Origin: Candidatus Zixiibacteriota bacterium
Lineage (GTDB): Bacteria; Zixibacteria; MSB-5A5; GN15; JAAZOE01
Reading direction: 5' to 3'
Assembly (NCBI GenBank): GCA_023138975.1
Contig: JAGLON010000015.1
Location: forward strand, 62,001-126,000
DNA: 64,000 nt
Shown in pieces: positions 1 to 8,763 of the stretch (position 1 is its first letter; each line of letters opens with the position of its first letter). The position numbers were made by a program, and so were the translations under genes. The notes under the pieces were generated by a model, which saw only the letters and a list, made by a program, of their open reading frames with translations, was not told the origin of the DNA and made no database searches.

Positions 1-1
1 G

Positions 2-811
2 ATATCTATCATTGACGGTAGATTCTCAACTTTAACTGATCCAGCCAACCGCGCTATTTGCGGTATAGGGGTCGGCGGTTATGGAGCCATACGGGGAGCG
101 CTTGAAACTAATTTGTTTGGAGCTGTTTCTGCAGTGAATGCGCCGCTTGATTTCGATGGTGATGGAATCGGCGGATTCCGGGCGGTATTGAACAATCTTA
201 TGCTCAGCAACAACTGGCCGGTTGATACTTCTAAAGGCGACGAGCTCACTTCGCTAATGGTCTCTGCTGCATCGGCGTTCTCGCCTCATATTACAGCCTT
301 GAATACACTCATAGATACTTTCTATACTGATCCTAACGACAGTACGAAAATTATTCTATTGAATTATCATGGTTCGTATTATGAGAATGATGCGTTTGGA
401 ATCCGAACTTTCAAGTATGTCGCTAGTGATTCGTTGTCGGATGATTTATCGACCTTCCTGCCGCTTCATCTGTCACACATGCCGTTTGACTCAACGGGCG
501 CATGGCGCAGTAACATCTGGGATCTTTGGATGGATAACAATATTGAAAACCTGTGGAATGCTGACCAATTTGGTCATGCGTCAAACTTTAATTCAATACC
601 GAAACTGCTGATATCTTCAACTGAGGCGAAGTTTGATTATGATGAGCAGATGACATCCTTTGAGCAATTCTTAAGCAGCAACTCGATAACTTATACTCAC
701 CAAACTTTCGAAGGAACAGATGATTTGAGCGGGACTGCCAGTCATTACATGTATGATTTGTTCGAAGATTTGCTGATTTTCCATTCAAATAATTTTAACG
801 TCCCGGACTAA
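2..811 (+). CDS. Esterase-family alpha/beta hydrolase, 5'-truncated, nucleophile Ser replaced
   Basis: The frame is open from the window edge, so the true start lies upstream. The stretch RAICGIGVGGYGAIRGAL followed by FGAVSAVNAPLDF matches the nucleophile elbow of the esterase-D/S-formylglutathione-hydrolase-like family (usual form G-x-S-M-G-G-Y-G). Here the serine position is glycine. A His near the C-terminus (SHYMYDLFEDLL) could be the triad His. With the serine missing, ordinary ester hydrolysis is unlikely; a binding or structural role is inferred. The gene ends just before a strong terminator. The family call is moderate and no substrate can be named. Confidence 0.6.
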   Translation: MSIIDGRFSTLTDPANRAICGIGVGGYGAIRGALETNLFGAVSAVNAPLDFDGDGIGGFRAVLNNLMLSNNWPVDTSKGDELTSLMVSAASAFSPHITALNTLIDTFYTDPNDSTKIILLNYHGSYYENDAFGIRTFKYVASDSLSDDLSTFLPLHLSHMPFDSTGAWRSNIWDLWMDNNIENLWNADQFGHASNFNSIPKLLISSTEAKFDYDEQMTSFEQFLSSNSITYTHQTFEGTDDLSGTASHYMYDLFEDLLIFHSNNFNVPD

Positions 812-844
812 AACTGAGCGTTTTCTTATTTGTTACTAAATTCC

Positions 845-880
845 AACCGGAGAGCTACGTACTCTCCGGTTCTTTTTTTT
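845..880 (+). terminator. Rho-independent terminator abutting bshB1
   Basis: A perfect 10-bp stem (845-854 with 862-871) and a 7-nt loop are followed by T8 at 873-880. It ends the esterase transcript. The T-run touches the first ATG of the next gene (881), so that gene needs its own start of transcription or read-through. Confidence 0.85.
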
Positions 881-889
881 ATGGTGCCT

Positions 890-1600
890 ATGAATTATGA
901 TGTAATTTCTATCGGAGCGCATCCCGATGATGTCGAAGTAGGATCGGGCGGAGTTTTAATTAAGTTGGCCGACGAAGGCCGTAAAACAGGAATCATCTAT
1001 TTAACCGCCGGGGAATTGGGAACCGGAGGTGATGTTAAGACGCGCCAGCGAGAGGCTCAGTGCGCAGCCGAGACAATGGGCGCGGATTTGCTTAAGACTT
1101 ATGATTGGGGTGATACAGCATTGGCTGATTCTTATGACAAAAGATTAAAACTCGCCTCCGACATTCGCCGCTATAAGCCTAAAATAATCCTTTGTCCCGC
1201 TCCCTGGATCGGACATGGGCGCCGCCAGTCGCATGCGGATCATGTCGCATGCGGTGAAATAACCATCAACGCTTCCAATCTAGCCGGTTTGAAAAAGGCA
1301 GCGATTGATGGCGAACCGCATCAGGTGTCACGGATATTTTATTATTTTCTCCCGCCTGGTATGATGCCTGACTTTATCGTAGATATTAGCGTTCAGTTTG
1401 ATCGCTGGATAGATGCCCTCAAATGCCATGAAAGCCAGTTTTTGAATCCTGAAAAATCCCGTGACTATATTTGGACGTTGGAGAGTATGGGGCGGACATT
1501 TGGCATGATGGCTGGCGTTACCTACGGCCAGGGTTTTAAGGCCGATCAGACTCTTTTAGTTCAGGATATTTTTGATTTGGCCAAAGGTGGAAGGTTTTAA
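890..1600 (+). CDS. bshB1: Bacillithiol biosynthesis deacetylase BshB1 (PIG-L/LmbE family)
   Basis: Predicted zinc-dependent N-acetylglucosaminyl-malate deacetylase, the second step of bacillithiol synthesis. The N-terminal MNYDVISIGAHPDDVE holds the family zinc motif HPDDVE, followed by TAGELGTGG and a later HADH (RRQSHADHVACGE) as expected for BshB1. About 236 aa, normal for the family. ATG 890 is used; ATG 881 (three codons earlier) is also possible. Longer in-frame starts at about 830 are rejected because they would translate the upstream terminator hairpin. No clear Shine-Dalgarno is visible. Other PIG-L deacetylases are the alternative, but the motif set favours BshB1. Confidence 0.8.
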   Translation: MNYDVISIGAHPDDVEVGSGGVLIKLADEGRKTGIIYLTAGELGTGGDVKTRQREAQCAAETMGADLLKTYDWGDTALADSYDKRLKLASDIRRYKPKIILCPAPWIGHGRRQSHADHVACGEITINASNLAGLKKAAIDGEPHQVSRIFYYFLPPGMMPDFIVDISVQFDRWIDALKCHESQFLNPEKSRDYIWTLESMGRTFGMMAGVTYGQGFKADQTLLVQDIFDLAKGGRF

Positions 1601-1791
1601 GAAATGGGTATTGTTTCACATGGTAAACTGGCGGGAACAATCTCCATTATATTGCGGTTTTACAGAAGCAGTTTATAGCTTTTGCCGCAGATTATTTCAA
1701 TCAGGTAATTGTTTCCGGGGAATTGGCGGAAAATACCGCTTTGTTTAAGGTAACCTGTTGTAGGTCAAGTGGTTTTGAGCGTAGAAAATGC

Positions 1792-1820
1792 TTGACAGGC
1801 AAGGCCGAATTGCTTAGCTT
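1792..1820 (+). promoter_or_regulatory. Candidate sigma-70-type promoter for the yceD-rpmF-fab operon
   Basis: TTGACA at 1792-1797, a 17-bp spacer, then TAGCTT at 1815-1820 (3 of 6 to TATAAT). Predicted transcription start is at about 1827, two bases before the yceD ATG, so the first gene would be nearly leaderless. The 228 bp between bshB1 and yceD hold no other gene I can support. Confidence 0.45.
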
Positions 1821-1828
1821 GATAGGCT

Positions 1829-2362
1829 ATGAAACTGGATTTACGTGAGATTAGCGACTTTCCCGCAAATGTGGAAATGAGTATTGACGCGGAGGAGTTA
1901 GCTTTAGAGCATGATGACTTGGTCGTTTCGGGATGCGCCGAAGTTACGCTGACTATTATCCATTGTGAGCATATTTATTATTTTCAGGGTATGGTGAAGT
2001 GTGATTCTACGATGACCTGTTCGCGGTGCCTTGGGTCGTACCCGGTCCTGCTCCATGGCAAGATAGATTTCTCGATTCAGGAGGGTGACAGTTCAAAGCT
2101 GAATCCGGATGAAATTCCAGAGAACGAGACTATTGTCCCGTTTGGAACAATGGTAATAGAGATTAATGAGCCGATCCGTGAAGCGATTTTACTGGAGGTT
2201 CCCCTAAAGCCGTTATGCGACGAAACTTGTAAGGGGATCTGCTCAATTTGCGGCGGCAACAAAAATAAAAGTATGTGCGATTGCAAGATAGAAACTACCG
2301 ATTCCCGCTGGGATGGTTTGCGCGCATTAACGGAAAATCAATCTGACGCTGAAAGCAAGTAA
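1829..2362 (+). CDS. yceD: YceD/DUF177 family protein
   Basis: A 177-aa DUF177 protein. It has the family CSRCLGSY motif in the middle and a second cysteine pair near the end (CSICGGNKNKSMCDC), giving two likely metal-binding knuckles. In bacteria and plants this family sits next to rpmF and is linked to 23S rRNA and 50S subunit accumulation. It is followed 9 bp later by rpmF, the classic pairing, and heads the operon that continues into fatty-acid synthesis. The molecular role is not settled. Confidence 0.85.
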   Translation: MKLDLREISDFPANVEMSIDAEELALEHDDLVVSGCAEVTLTIIHCEHIYYFQGMVKCDSTMTCSRCLGSYPVLLHGKIDFSIQEGDSSKLNPDEIPENETIVPFGTMVIEINEPIREAILLEVPLKPLCDETCKGICSICGGNKNKSMCDCKIETTDSRWDGLRALTENQSDAESK

Positions 2363-2371
2363 GGAGATATC

Positions 2372-2548
2372 ATGGCTGTTCCTAAAAGAAGACATTCCCG
2401 TGCCCGCAGTCGTAAACGCCGGACTCATTGGAAGTTGCAGGCGCCGGCGGTAACCGACTGCTCCAACTGCCAGCAGCCGAAATTGGCTCATCATATTTGC
2501 CCCAATTGCGGTCATTATAAAGGCGAAGAAGTAATCGAGGCTAAATAA
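2372..2548 (+). CDS. rpmF: 50S ribosomal protein L32
   Basis: A 58-aa protein starting [17 protein letters not shown], the L32 signature, with two CxxC pairs (CSNC and CPNC) that form the zinc knuckle of the zinc-containing L32 form. A strong Shine-Dalgarno (AAGGAG) lies 6 nt before the ATG. It sits between yceD and plsX, as in many bacteria, coupling ribosome and lipid genes in one transcript. Confidence 0.95.
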   Translation: MAVPKRRHSRARSRKRRTHWKLQAPAVTDCSNCQQPKLAHHICPNCGHYKGEEVIEAK

Positions 2549-2571
2549 AGCCTGATTCGCCTCCGGGTGAT

Positions 2572-3648
2572 ATGACCGAGAATCTGCAAATAACTATTGG
2601 ACTGGATGTTATGGGGACCGATAACGGTCCTGATGAAATTATTGCCGGTGGCATTGAGGCCGCTCGGCAGTTTGGATCCGGCTGTAAAATAATTCTTGTC
2701 GGTAAATCAGATGCCATTAAATCTGTTTTAACCGGATATCGGGATGTACCTGTTAATCTGGATATTCATCATGCGCCGAATGTAGTTGCTATGATAGATT
2801 CGCCGGCTGATGCAATACGCAGGAAGGATACTTCGATATCAGAATTATTCAAGATGCATAAAGAAGGTATTGTTGATGCTGTTGTTTCTCCGGGAAATAC
2901 CGGAGCAGTCATGGGAACGGCAGTACTGAATCTGGGACGGTTGAGGGAAGTTAAGCGACCTTGTATTGCCTCGTTTTTTCCCGCGGTGAATAAGGGACAA
3001 TCACTGGTTTTGGACGTTGGCGCTAATTCTGATTGTAAACCGCTGAATTTATATCAATTCGCTATTATGGGATCGATTATGGCAGAATACATGATGAAGA
3101 AGAAGCGGCCTCGAGTCGGTTTGCTTTCAATCGGAGAGGAGAGCAGTAAGGGCAACGAGTTGACTATTGCCGCCTTTCCTCTATTAAAAAATAATCCGGC
3201 CCTTAATTTTATTGGAAATATAGAGGGGCATGATATTCTGGGCGGGAAAGTCGATGTCGTAGTGACCGATGGATTTGTTGGCAATGTTGTCTTAAAGTTT
3301 GCTGAGTCGGTCGAAGGATTTTTAACAACCTCGATTCGACATCAGGTTTCGACCAATGTTTTTTCGCGTGTAGGCGCGACCTTGATGTATCCGTTCCTAA
3401 GGCGCCTAAGGGGTACGTTTGACTATTCTGAGTATGGCGGAGCTCCACTGCTGGGAATCAATGGCGTGACGATTATCTGCCACGGCGGATCATCGGGAAA
3501 AGCAATTGTCAGTGGTCTGGCCCTTGCCAGAGATATGGTTTTTCATCAAATTAATAAAAAGATTGAAACCGTGCTAATGGCCGGTTCGAGTGGAGAAAAG
3601 AGATCGGTAAATTATAACATGAACGGGATTTCCGATGTCAAAAAATAA
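2572..3648 (+). CDS. plsX: Phosphate acyltransferase PlsX
   Basis: Peripheral membrane enzyme that converts acyl-ACP to acyl-phosphate for PlsY in phospholipid synthesis. 358 aa. The start (ITIGLDVMGTDNGPDEIIAGG) and internal SPGNTGAVMG, GANSDCKPLNL and DGFVGNVVLK segments are characteristic. Located directly before fabH, the standard plsX-fabH arrangement. The C-terminal 15-20 residues extend slightly past the usual end. Confidence 0.95.
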   Translation: MTENLQITIGLDVMGTDNGPDEIIAGGIEAARQFGSGCKIILVGKSDAIKSVLTGYRDVPVNLDIHHAPNVVAMIDSPADAIRRKDTSISELFKMHKEGIVDAVVSPGNTGAVMGTAVLNLGRLREVKRPCIASFFPAVNKGQSLVLDVGANSDCKPLNLYQFAIMGSIMAEYMMKKKRPRVGLLSIGEESSKGNELTIAAFPLLKNNPALNFIGNIEGHDILGGKVDVVVTDGFVGNVVLKFAESVEGFLTTSIRHQVSTNVFSRVGATLMYPFLRRLRGTFDYSEYGGAPLLGINGVTIICHGGSSGKAIVSGLALARDMVFHQINKKIETVLMAGSSGEKRSVNYNMNGISDVKK

Positions 3649-3672
3649 TATTCAACGAGGCGGAAAGAGCGA

Positions 3673-4659
3673 ATGACCAGAGCAAAGATTATTGGAACCG
3701 GATCATATGTCCCTGAGCGAGTTTTGTCCAATTTAGATCTGGAAAAAATGGTTGATACGTCGGATGAGTGGATAAAAAGCCGTAGCGGTATTTCGGAAAG
3801 GCGTATTGCGGGTGAGAATCAAAGTACTTCCGATTTATGCGTCGAAGCTGCTAAAAAAGCCCTCGAAATGGCCAATATGAATGCTGATGATATCGACCTG
3901 CTTATGGTAGCGACTGTAACTCCGGATTTTCGTCTGCCGTCTGTGTCTTGCGTTGTTCAGGATAAACTGGGATTGATAAACGCCGCTTCTATGGATATTG
4001 TCGCGGCCTGTGCCGGGTTTATTCATTCACTTTCGATCGCCCAGGCATATATTGCCAACAGTATGTATCATCGTATTATGATAATAGGCGCGGAAGAATT
4101 AAGCAGCATTACCAACTATAAAGACAGAAACACGTGCGTTTTGTTCGGTGATGGAGCCGGTGCCGCAATTGTTACGGCATCTGATGACGATAGCGGAATT
4201 TTGTCAACGTACTTAAAATCAGACGGGCGTTTGTCTAAATTGCTGTATATCCCGGCGGGAGGAGTCGCTCAGCCTTATACTCACAACGGTAGTGGACCAA
4301 CACATGACGATTATTTCTTGTCTATGAATGGTAATGAGATTTATAAACACGCTGTCCGCAGTATGGGCAATGCCGCCGAACGGGTAATAAAAAGCGCCGG
4401 ATTGGAAAGTTCAGATATTGACTGGCTCGTACCGCATCAGGCAAATATCCGTATTATTCAGGCGACGGCCAAGAGAATTGGCCTGCCCATGGAAAAAGTT
4501 TTTATAAATTTGGAAAAATACGGCAACACTTCCGCCGCGTCTATCCCGCTAGCATTGGATGAAGCGGTTCGCTCAGGGGTTATCAAAAAAAATGACAATA
4601 TTGTCAGCGCCGCCTTCGGCGGTGGATTAACATGGGGAGCGGTTTTATTCCGCTGGTAA
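3673..4659 (+). CDS. fabH: 3-oxoacyl-ACP synthase III
   Basis: Initiates type II fatty-acid synthesis by condensing an acyl-CoA primer with malonyl-ACP. 328 aa. Catalytic triad visible: Cys about residue 113 in AACAGF, His in VPHQANIRI, and Asn in KYGNTSAASIP. The C-terminal FGGGLTWGA loop is typical. Preceded by an AGGCGG-type ribosome site and followed 4 bp later by fabD, implying translational coupling. Confidence 0.95.
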   Translation: MTRAKIIGTGSYVPERVLSNLDLEKMVDTSDEWIKSRSGISERRIAGENQSTSDLCVEAAKKALEMANMNADDIDLLMVATVTPDFRLPSVSCVVQDKLGLINAASMDIVAACAGFIHSLSIAQAYIANSMYHRIMIIGAEELSSITNYKDRNTCVLFGDGAGAAIVTASDDDSGILSTYLKSDGRLSKLLYIPAGGVAQPYTHNGSGPTHDDYFLSMNGNEIYKHAVRSMGNAAERVIKSAGLESSDIDWLVPHQANIRIIQATAKRIGLPMEKVFINLEKYGNTSAASIPLALDEAVRSGVIKKNDNIVSAAFGGGLTWGAVLFRW

Positions 4660-4663
4660 AAAC

Positions 4664-5596
4664 GTGAAAAAAATAGTATATGTATTTCCCGGACAAGCCT
4701 CGCAATACGTGGGAATGGGTCGGGAATTGTATCAATATTCAGATATAGTAAAACAGTTTTACGCGCAAGCTTCTGAGCTTCTCGGAGATGATCTGGCCCA
4801 TACGTCATTTGAGGGCCCTGCGGATAAGCTCAAGCAAACAAAGTTTACTCAACCAGCGATTTTAATACATTCACTGGCGCTTTTAGCTATCGCTGATGGA
4901 AAACTTCCGGTGCATACTTTTGCGGCTGGACATAGTTTGGGTGAGTATGGCGCTCTGGCATTGTCCGGAGCATTATCTTATGAAGACGCGATCACGGCCG
5001 TATGTACTCGAGCGATGCTCATGGAAGAGGCGTGTGTAATAAATCCCGGAACAATGGCAGCGATTTTAGCGTTGGCGGATGACAAGCTTGAGGAAGTTGT
5101 TGAGGCGGCTTCGAAAAAAGGCATTGTGACGGCAGCGAATATTAATTCGGCGCTTCAGGTTGCGGTATCGGGGGATTTCCCGGCTGTTGAAGAAGCTTGC
5201 CGATTGGCAAAAGAAGCCGGAGCCAAACGAGCAGTGATGCTCGAAGTCGGCGGCGCGTTCCATTCGCCGCTAATGGCATCAGCAACTGATAAGATGGCGG
5301 CCTGTCTGGATACATTGACTATTAATGACGCCAAACCTCCGGTTATTGCTAATGTGACAGCGGCTCCTTCCGGTGGAGCTGATGATATCAAATCTTTGCT
5401 CGTCAAACAGATTACATCACCGGTTCGCTGGCGTGATACAATGAAGTTTTTCATGACCGAGGAGATTGATACGGTTGTGGAGATCGGTCCCGGGAAGGTT
5501 CTGACCGGACTGGCAAAGAGGGACATGAAAGGAGTAGAGCTGCATAATATTGATAGCTTATCTGATTTAGAAAGCGTATTATCAACTCTATCGTAA
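4664..5596 (+). CDS. fabD: Malonyl-CoA:ACP transacylase
   Basis: Loads malonate onto ACP. 310 aa. Nucleophile Ser about residue 91 in GHSLGEYGAL, catalytic His in GGAFHSPLM, and N-terminal VFPGQASQYVGMG. The start is GTG, placed by the 4-bp spacing after fabH and by homology of the N-terminus. It belongs to the fab operon. Confidence 0.95.
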   Translation: MKKIVYVFPGQASQYVGMGRELYQYSDIVKQFYAQASELLGDDLAHTSFEGPADKLKQTKFTQPAILIHSLALLAIADGKLPVHTFAAGHSLGEYGALALSGALSYEDAITAVCTRAMLMEEACVINPGTMAAILALADDKLEEVVEAASKKGIVTAANINSALQVAVSGDFPAVEEACRLAKEAGAKRAVMLEVGGAFHSPLMASATDKMAACLDTLTINDAKPPVIANVTAAPSGGADDIKSLLVKQITSPVRWRDTMKFFMTEEIDTVVEIGPGKVLTGLAKRDMKGVELHNIDSLSDLESVLSTLS

Positions 5597-5613
5597 ACAG
5601 GGAAAAATAAATT

Positions 5614-6357
5614 ATGAAACCATTGGATGGAAAAACAGCTCTAGTTACCGGATCGGCCCGCGGCATCGGCCGCTCAATTGCCGAGAAACTCGGTTCTCTC
5701 GGAGCCAATCTTGTCATTTCAGATATTATCGCGGACTTGGCTGACAGTACTGCGGCGGAGCTGACGGAAAAAGGACTTAATACTCTATCCGTACCGTGCA
5801 ATGTTGCTAATGCGGATGAAGTCAGTGAAATGATGAAGAAAATTGTTGACCATTACGGGTCGATTGATATTCTTGTAAATAATGCCGGGATAACCAAAGA
5901 CGGTCTTATGATCCGCCAAACGCCGGAAAGCTGGGATCAGGTTATGGAAGTGAACTTGAAGGGTTCATTCCTGACTATCAAAGCGGCTTCGCGGATAATG
6001 ATGAAAGCCCGGTATGGAAAAATAATTAATATCAGTTCTGTGGTTGGCTTGATGGGCAACGCCGGTCAGGTTAATTATTCTGCTTCCAAAGCGGGATTGA
6101 TTGGTCTGACAAAATCAGCGGCCAAAGAATTGGCAGGAAGAGGAATAACGGTAAACGCAGTCGCTCCGGGGTATATCGCGACACAAATGACTGAAAAGCT
6201 GCCGGAGGCGGCTAAAGACGCGTTTTTATCGGTAATTCCACTTAAAAGGCCGGGAACGGCGGACGATGTTGCGTCCGCGGTCGCGTTTTTGGCTTTGCCG
6301 GAATCTGATTATGTCACCGGTCAGGTGCTTCAGGTAGACGGCGGCATGTTAATGTAA
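5614..6357 (+). CDS. fabG: 3-oxoacyl-ACP reductase
   Basis: NADPH-dependent SDR enzyme of fatty-acid elongation. 247 aa. Cofactor motif TGSARGIGRS near the N-terminus, NNAG in the middle, catalytic YSASK, and the C-terminal VTGQVLQVDGGMLM typical of FabG. It lies between fabD and acpP, the standard order. Confidence 0.95.
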   Translation: MKPLDGKTALVTGSARGIGRSIAEKLGSLGANLVISDIIADLADSTAAELTEKGLNTLSVPCNVANADEVSEMMKKIVDHYGSIDILVNNAGITKDGLMIRQTPESWDQVMEVNLKGSFLTIKAASRIMMKARYGKIINISSVVGLMGNAGQVNYSASKAGLIGLTKSAAKELAGRGITVNAVAPGYIATQMTEKLPEAAKDAFLSVIPLKRPGTADDVASAVAFLALPESDYVTGQVLQVDGGMLM

Positions 6358-6400
6358 ATAATTTTTTAACCATATTGACACCAACTAAAAGGAGTATGGG

Positions 6401-6634
6401 ATGTCTGTTGATGAAAAAGTCAAAGAAATCGTTATGGACAAGTTAAATGTCACCGCCGAGCAGGTCACTATAGAAGCCTCATTTGTTGAAGATCTTGGTG
6501 CTGATTCTCTGGATCAAGCGGAATTGGTTTTGGCTCTGGAAGATGAGTTTAACCTGCAGATTTCGGATAAAGACAGTGAAAATCTAAAAACAGTCGGTAG
6601 TGCTATTGAATATATAAACGGCCACACTAGCTAA
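6401..6634 (+). CDS. acpP: Acyl carrier protein
   Basis: 77-aa acidic carrier. The phosphopantetheine attachment Ser is about residue 36 in [12 protein letters not shown]. The usual DSLDTVEL is DSLDQAEL here, a mild variation in the recognition helix. An AAGGAG site lies upstream. It sits between fabG and fabF. Confidence 0.95.
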   Translation: MSVDEKVKEIVMDKLNVTAEQVTIEASFVEDLGADSLDQAELVLALEDEFNLQISDKDSENLKTVGSAIEYINGHTS

Positions 6635-6662
6635 TCCTGATAAACAAGGAAGTCCAGCTTAT

Positions 6663-7901
6663 ATGAAAACCAGAGTAGTCATTACCGGCATGGGGGCAAT
6701 AACGCCTCTGGGTAATTCACTCGAGGAAACGTGGGAGAAGCTGTTGGCCGGAAAATCCGGCGTGGCTCAGATTACCGCGTTTGATACCGAAGGGTTGGCC
6801 ACAACTATCGGTGCCCGTGTAGCGAATTTTGAACCGGAACTGTATATCGATAAAAAAGCTCTCAGGCGGATGGATCCGAACCAGCGATATACTATTGTCG
6901 CATCCCAGATGGCATATGACGATGCCGGTCTGGATAAAGCCGACCTTGACCCTGACCGCTGCGGTGTTGTTTTCGGTACGGGAATAGGCGGTATTCAAAC
7001 TCTGGAAGACCAGTACCAGACATTATTGGACCGGGGACCGCGGCGGGTGTCGCCGTTCTTTATTCCGATGATGATAATTGATATGTGTGCTGGTATGACC
7101 GCTATGCGATTTAGTTTTCGAGGGCCAAATTACACAACCGTTTCGGCTTGTGCCTCATCGGCGCACGCGATACTGGATTCATTTCGGATTATTCAACGAG
7201 GAGATGCCGATGTTATGATTACCGGCGGCTCCGAAGCGGCGATGACCAAGCTATCTATGGCCGGATTCTGCTCTGCCAAAGCTATGACAACCAGAAATGA
7301 TGAGCCGGAGAAAGCCAGTCGTCCTTTTGATAGGGATCGTGATGGTTTTGTCATGGGTGAGGGTGCTGGAATATTAATTCTCGAATCATTAGAGTCAGCC
7401 AAAGCCCGTGGTGCAAGAATTTATGCCGAGGTTGTCGGAGCCGGAATGACTTGCGATGCGTATCATATGACCGCCCCGCTTCCGGATGGAGCCGGAGCGG
7501 CCAAAGCGATGCTGCTGGCCTTGAAAGATGCCGGTGTTGACCCTGACACGGTTGATTATATCAACACGCATGGCACTTCGACCGGGCATGGCGATCTTTC
7601 CGAAGTGAAAGCGTTGAAAACAGTGTTCGGTGAACATGTGTATAAACTGGCGGTGAATTCTACCAAGTCAATGTTGGGGCATCTTCTGGGAGCCGCTGGT
7701 GGAGTGGAAACCACGGTCTTGGCAATGTCGATACACACTGGAAAAGTTCACCCAACCATTAACCTTGATAATCCGGATGAAGGGTGTGATCTTGATTTTG
7801 TGCCCGAAGGCGCTCGCGAATTAAAGATTCGCCACGGGATTACAAATTCATTCGGTTTCGGTGGCCATAATGTGAGTATTATTCTGGCCGCTCATCACTA
7901 A
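6663..7901 (+). CDS. fabF: 3-oxoacyl-ACP synthase II
   Basis: Elongating condensing enzyme. 412 aa. Catalytic Cys about residue 163 (VSACASS), His in NTHGTSTGHGD and His in KSMLGHLLGAAG, with terminal FGFGGHN. Complete and of normal length. Followed 11 bp later by rnc, a common fab-rnc junction. Confidence 0.96.
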   Translation: MKTRVVITGMGAITPLGNSLEETWEKLLAGKSGVAQITAFDTEGLATTIGARVANFEPELYIDKKALRRMDPNQRYTIVASQMAYDDAGLDKADLDPDRCGVVFGTGIGGIQTLEDQYQTLLDRGPRRVSPFFIPMMIIDMCAGMTAMRFSFRGPNYTTVSACASSAHAILDSFRIIQRGDADVMITGGSEAAMTKLSMAGFCSAKAMTTRNDEPEKASRPFDRDRDGFVMGEGAGILILESLESAKARGARIYAEVVGAGMTCDAYHMTAPLPDGAGAAKAMLLALKDAGVDPDTVDYINTHGTSTGHGDLSEVKALKTVFGEHVYKLAVNSTKSMLGHLLGAAGGVETTVLAMSIHTGKVHPTINLDNPDEGCDLDFVPEGARELKIRHGITNSFGFGGHNVSIILAAHH

Positions 7902-7912
7902 TAACAACATCT

Positions 7913-8662
7913 ATGGGTATTTGGGATACAGTAAAGTCAGTTTTTGGAAATGGTGAGTCAAATCGAATAGATTTGCTGCTTAAGGAGTTTCAAGAGGGGA
8001 TTAATTATCCGTTCAATGACCCCGGGTTGCTTCAAGTCGCTTTGACCCACCGTTCTTTTGCCAAATCAGGCGATAAAGAATGGCTGCCATCCAATGAACG
8101 GTTGGAGTTTCTCGGTGATTCAATCCTGAGCCTCATTGTCACAGAATTTCTATATGTCACTTATCCCAATAAACTGGAAGGCGGTCTCACCAAACTTCGT
8201 TCGCTTCTCGTAAACGAAACAACCCTGCATCGACGCGCTTCTGAGTTTGAATTGGGTAAATATATTCTCTTGTCAAGCGAGGAAGACAAGGCTGGTGGTC
8301 GTCACCGGGCTTCAATTATTTCCGACGCTTTTGAAGCTGTTATCGGCGCGATTTACCTTGATGGCGGATTGGCCGCGGCAAAACCGTTTATCCATCGGTA
8401 TATATTAACCCACGTCAAAGAAATCGCCGCTGACGAAACTTTTCGGAATTTCAAGGGCGAGCTCTTAGAACATCTTCAGGCAAAAGGTGAGGGGATGCCT
8501 CGCTATGAAATTGCTTCGGAAGAAGGCCCGGATCATCATAAAACGTTTACGGTTGATGTCTTTAACAATGGTGACAAGATCGGCTGCGGTACTGGTTCGT
8601 CAAAGAAAGACGCTGAGCAGAAGGCGGCCGCTCAAGCCCTGCATAAAATTGAGTCAAAATAA
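7913..8662 (+). CDS. rnc: Ribonuclease III
   Basis: Double-strand-specific endoribonuclease for rRNA and mRNA processing. 249 aa. The catalytic signature NERLEFLGDS is at about residues 61-70 and a second acidic cluster SDAFEAVIGAIYLDGG at about 135-150. A C-terminal double-stranded RNA-binding domain follows (about 178-247, ending SSKKDAEQKAAAQAL). Last gene of the fab operon. Confidence 0.95.
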   Translation: MGIWDTVKSVFGNGESNRIDLLLKEFQEGINYPFNDPGLLQVALTHRSFAKSGDKEWLPSNERLEFLGDSILSLIVTEFLYVTYPNKLEGGLTKLRSLLVNETTLHRRASEFELGKYILLSSEEDKAGGRHRASIISDAFEAVIGAIYLDGGLAAAKPFIHRYILTHVKEIAADETFRNFKGELLEHLQAKGEGMPRYEIASEEGPDHHKTFTVDVFNNGDKIGCGTGSSKKDAEQKAAAQALHKIESK

Positions 8663-8678
8663 TTATTTCCGGTTCTGT

Positions 8679-8707
8679 TTGACAGAACGCCTGGCTTATA
8701 TTAAATT
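8679..8707 (+). promoter_or_regulatory. Candidate promoter for etfB
   Basis: TTGACA at 8679-8684, a 17-bp spacer and TAAATT at 8702-8707. Predicted start about 8714, about 50 nt before the etfB ATG. It supports etfB being its own transcription unit rather than the tail of the fab operon. Confidence 0.55.
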
Positions 8708-8763
8708 ATCCAATTATAGAAAGAGTGTAATAAGCCCCGCGCATTAGCGTTTATGGAGGTCCG

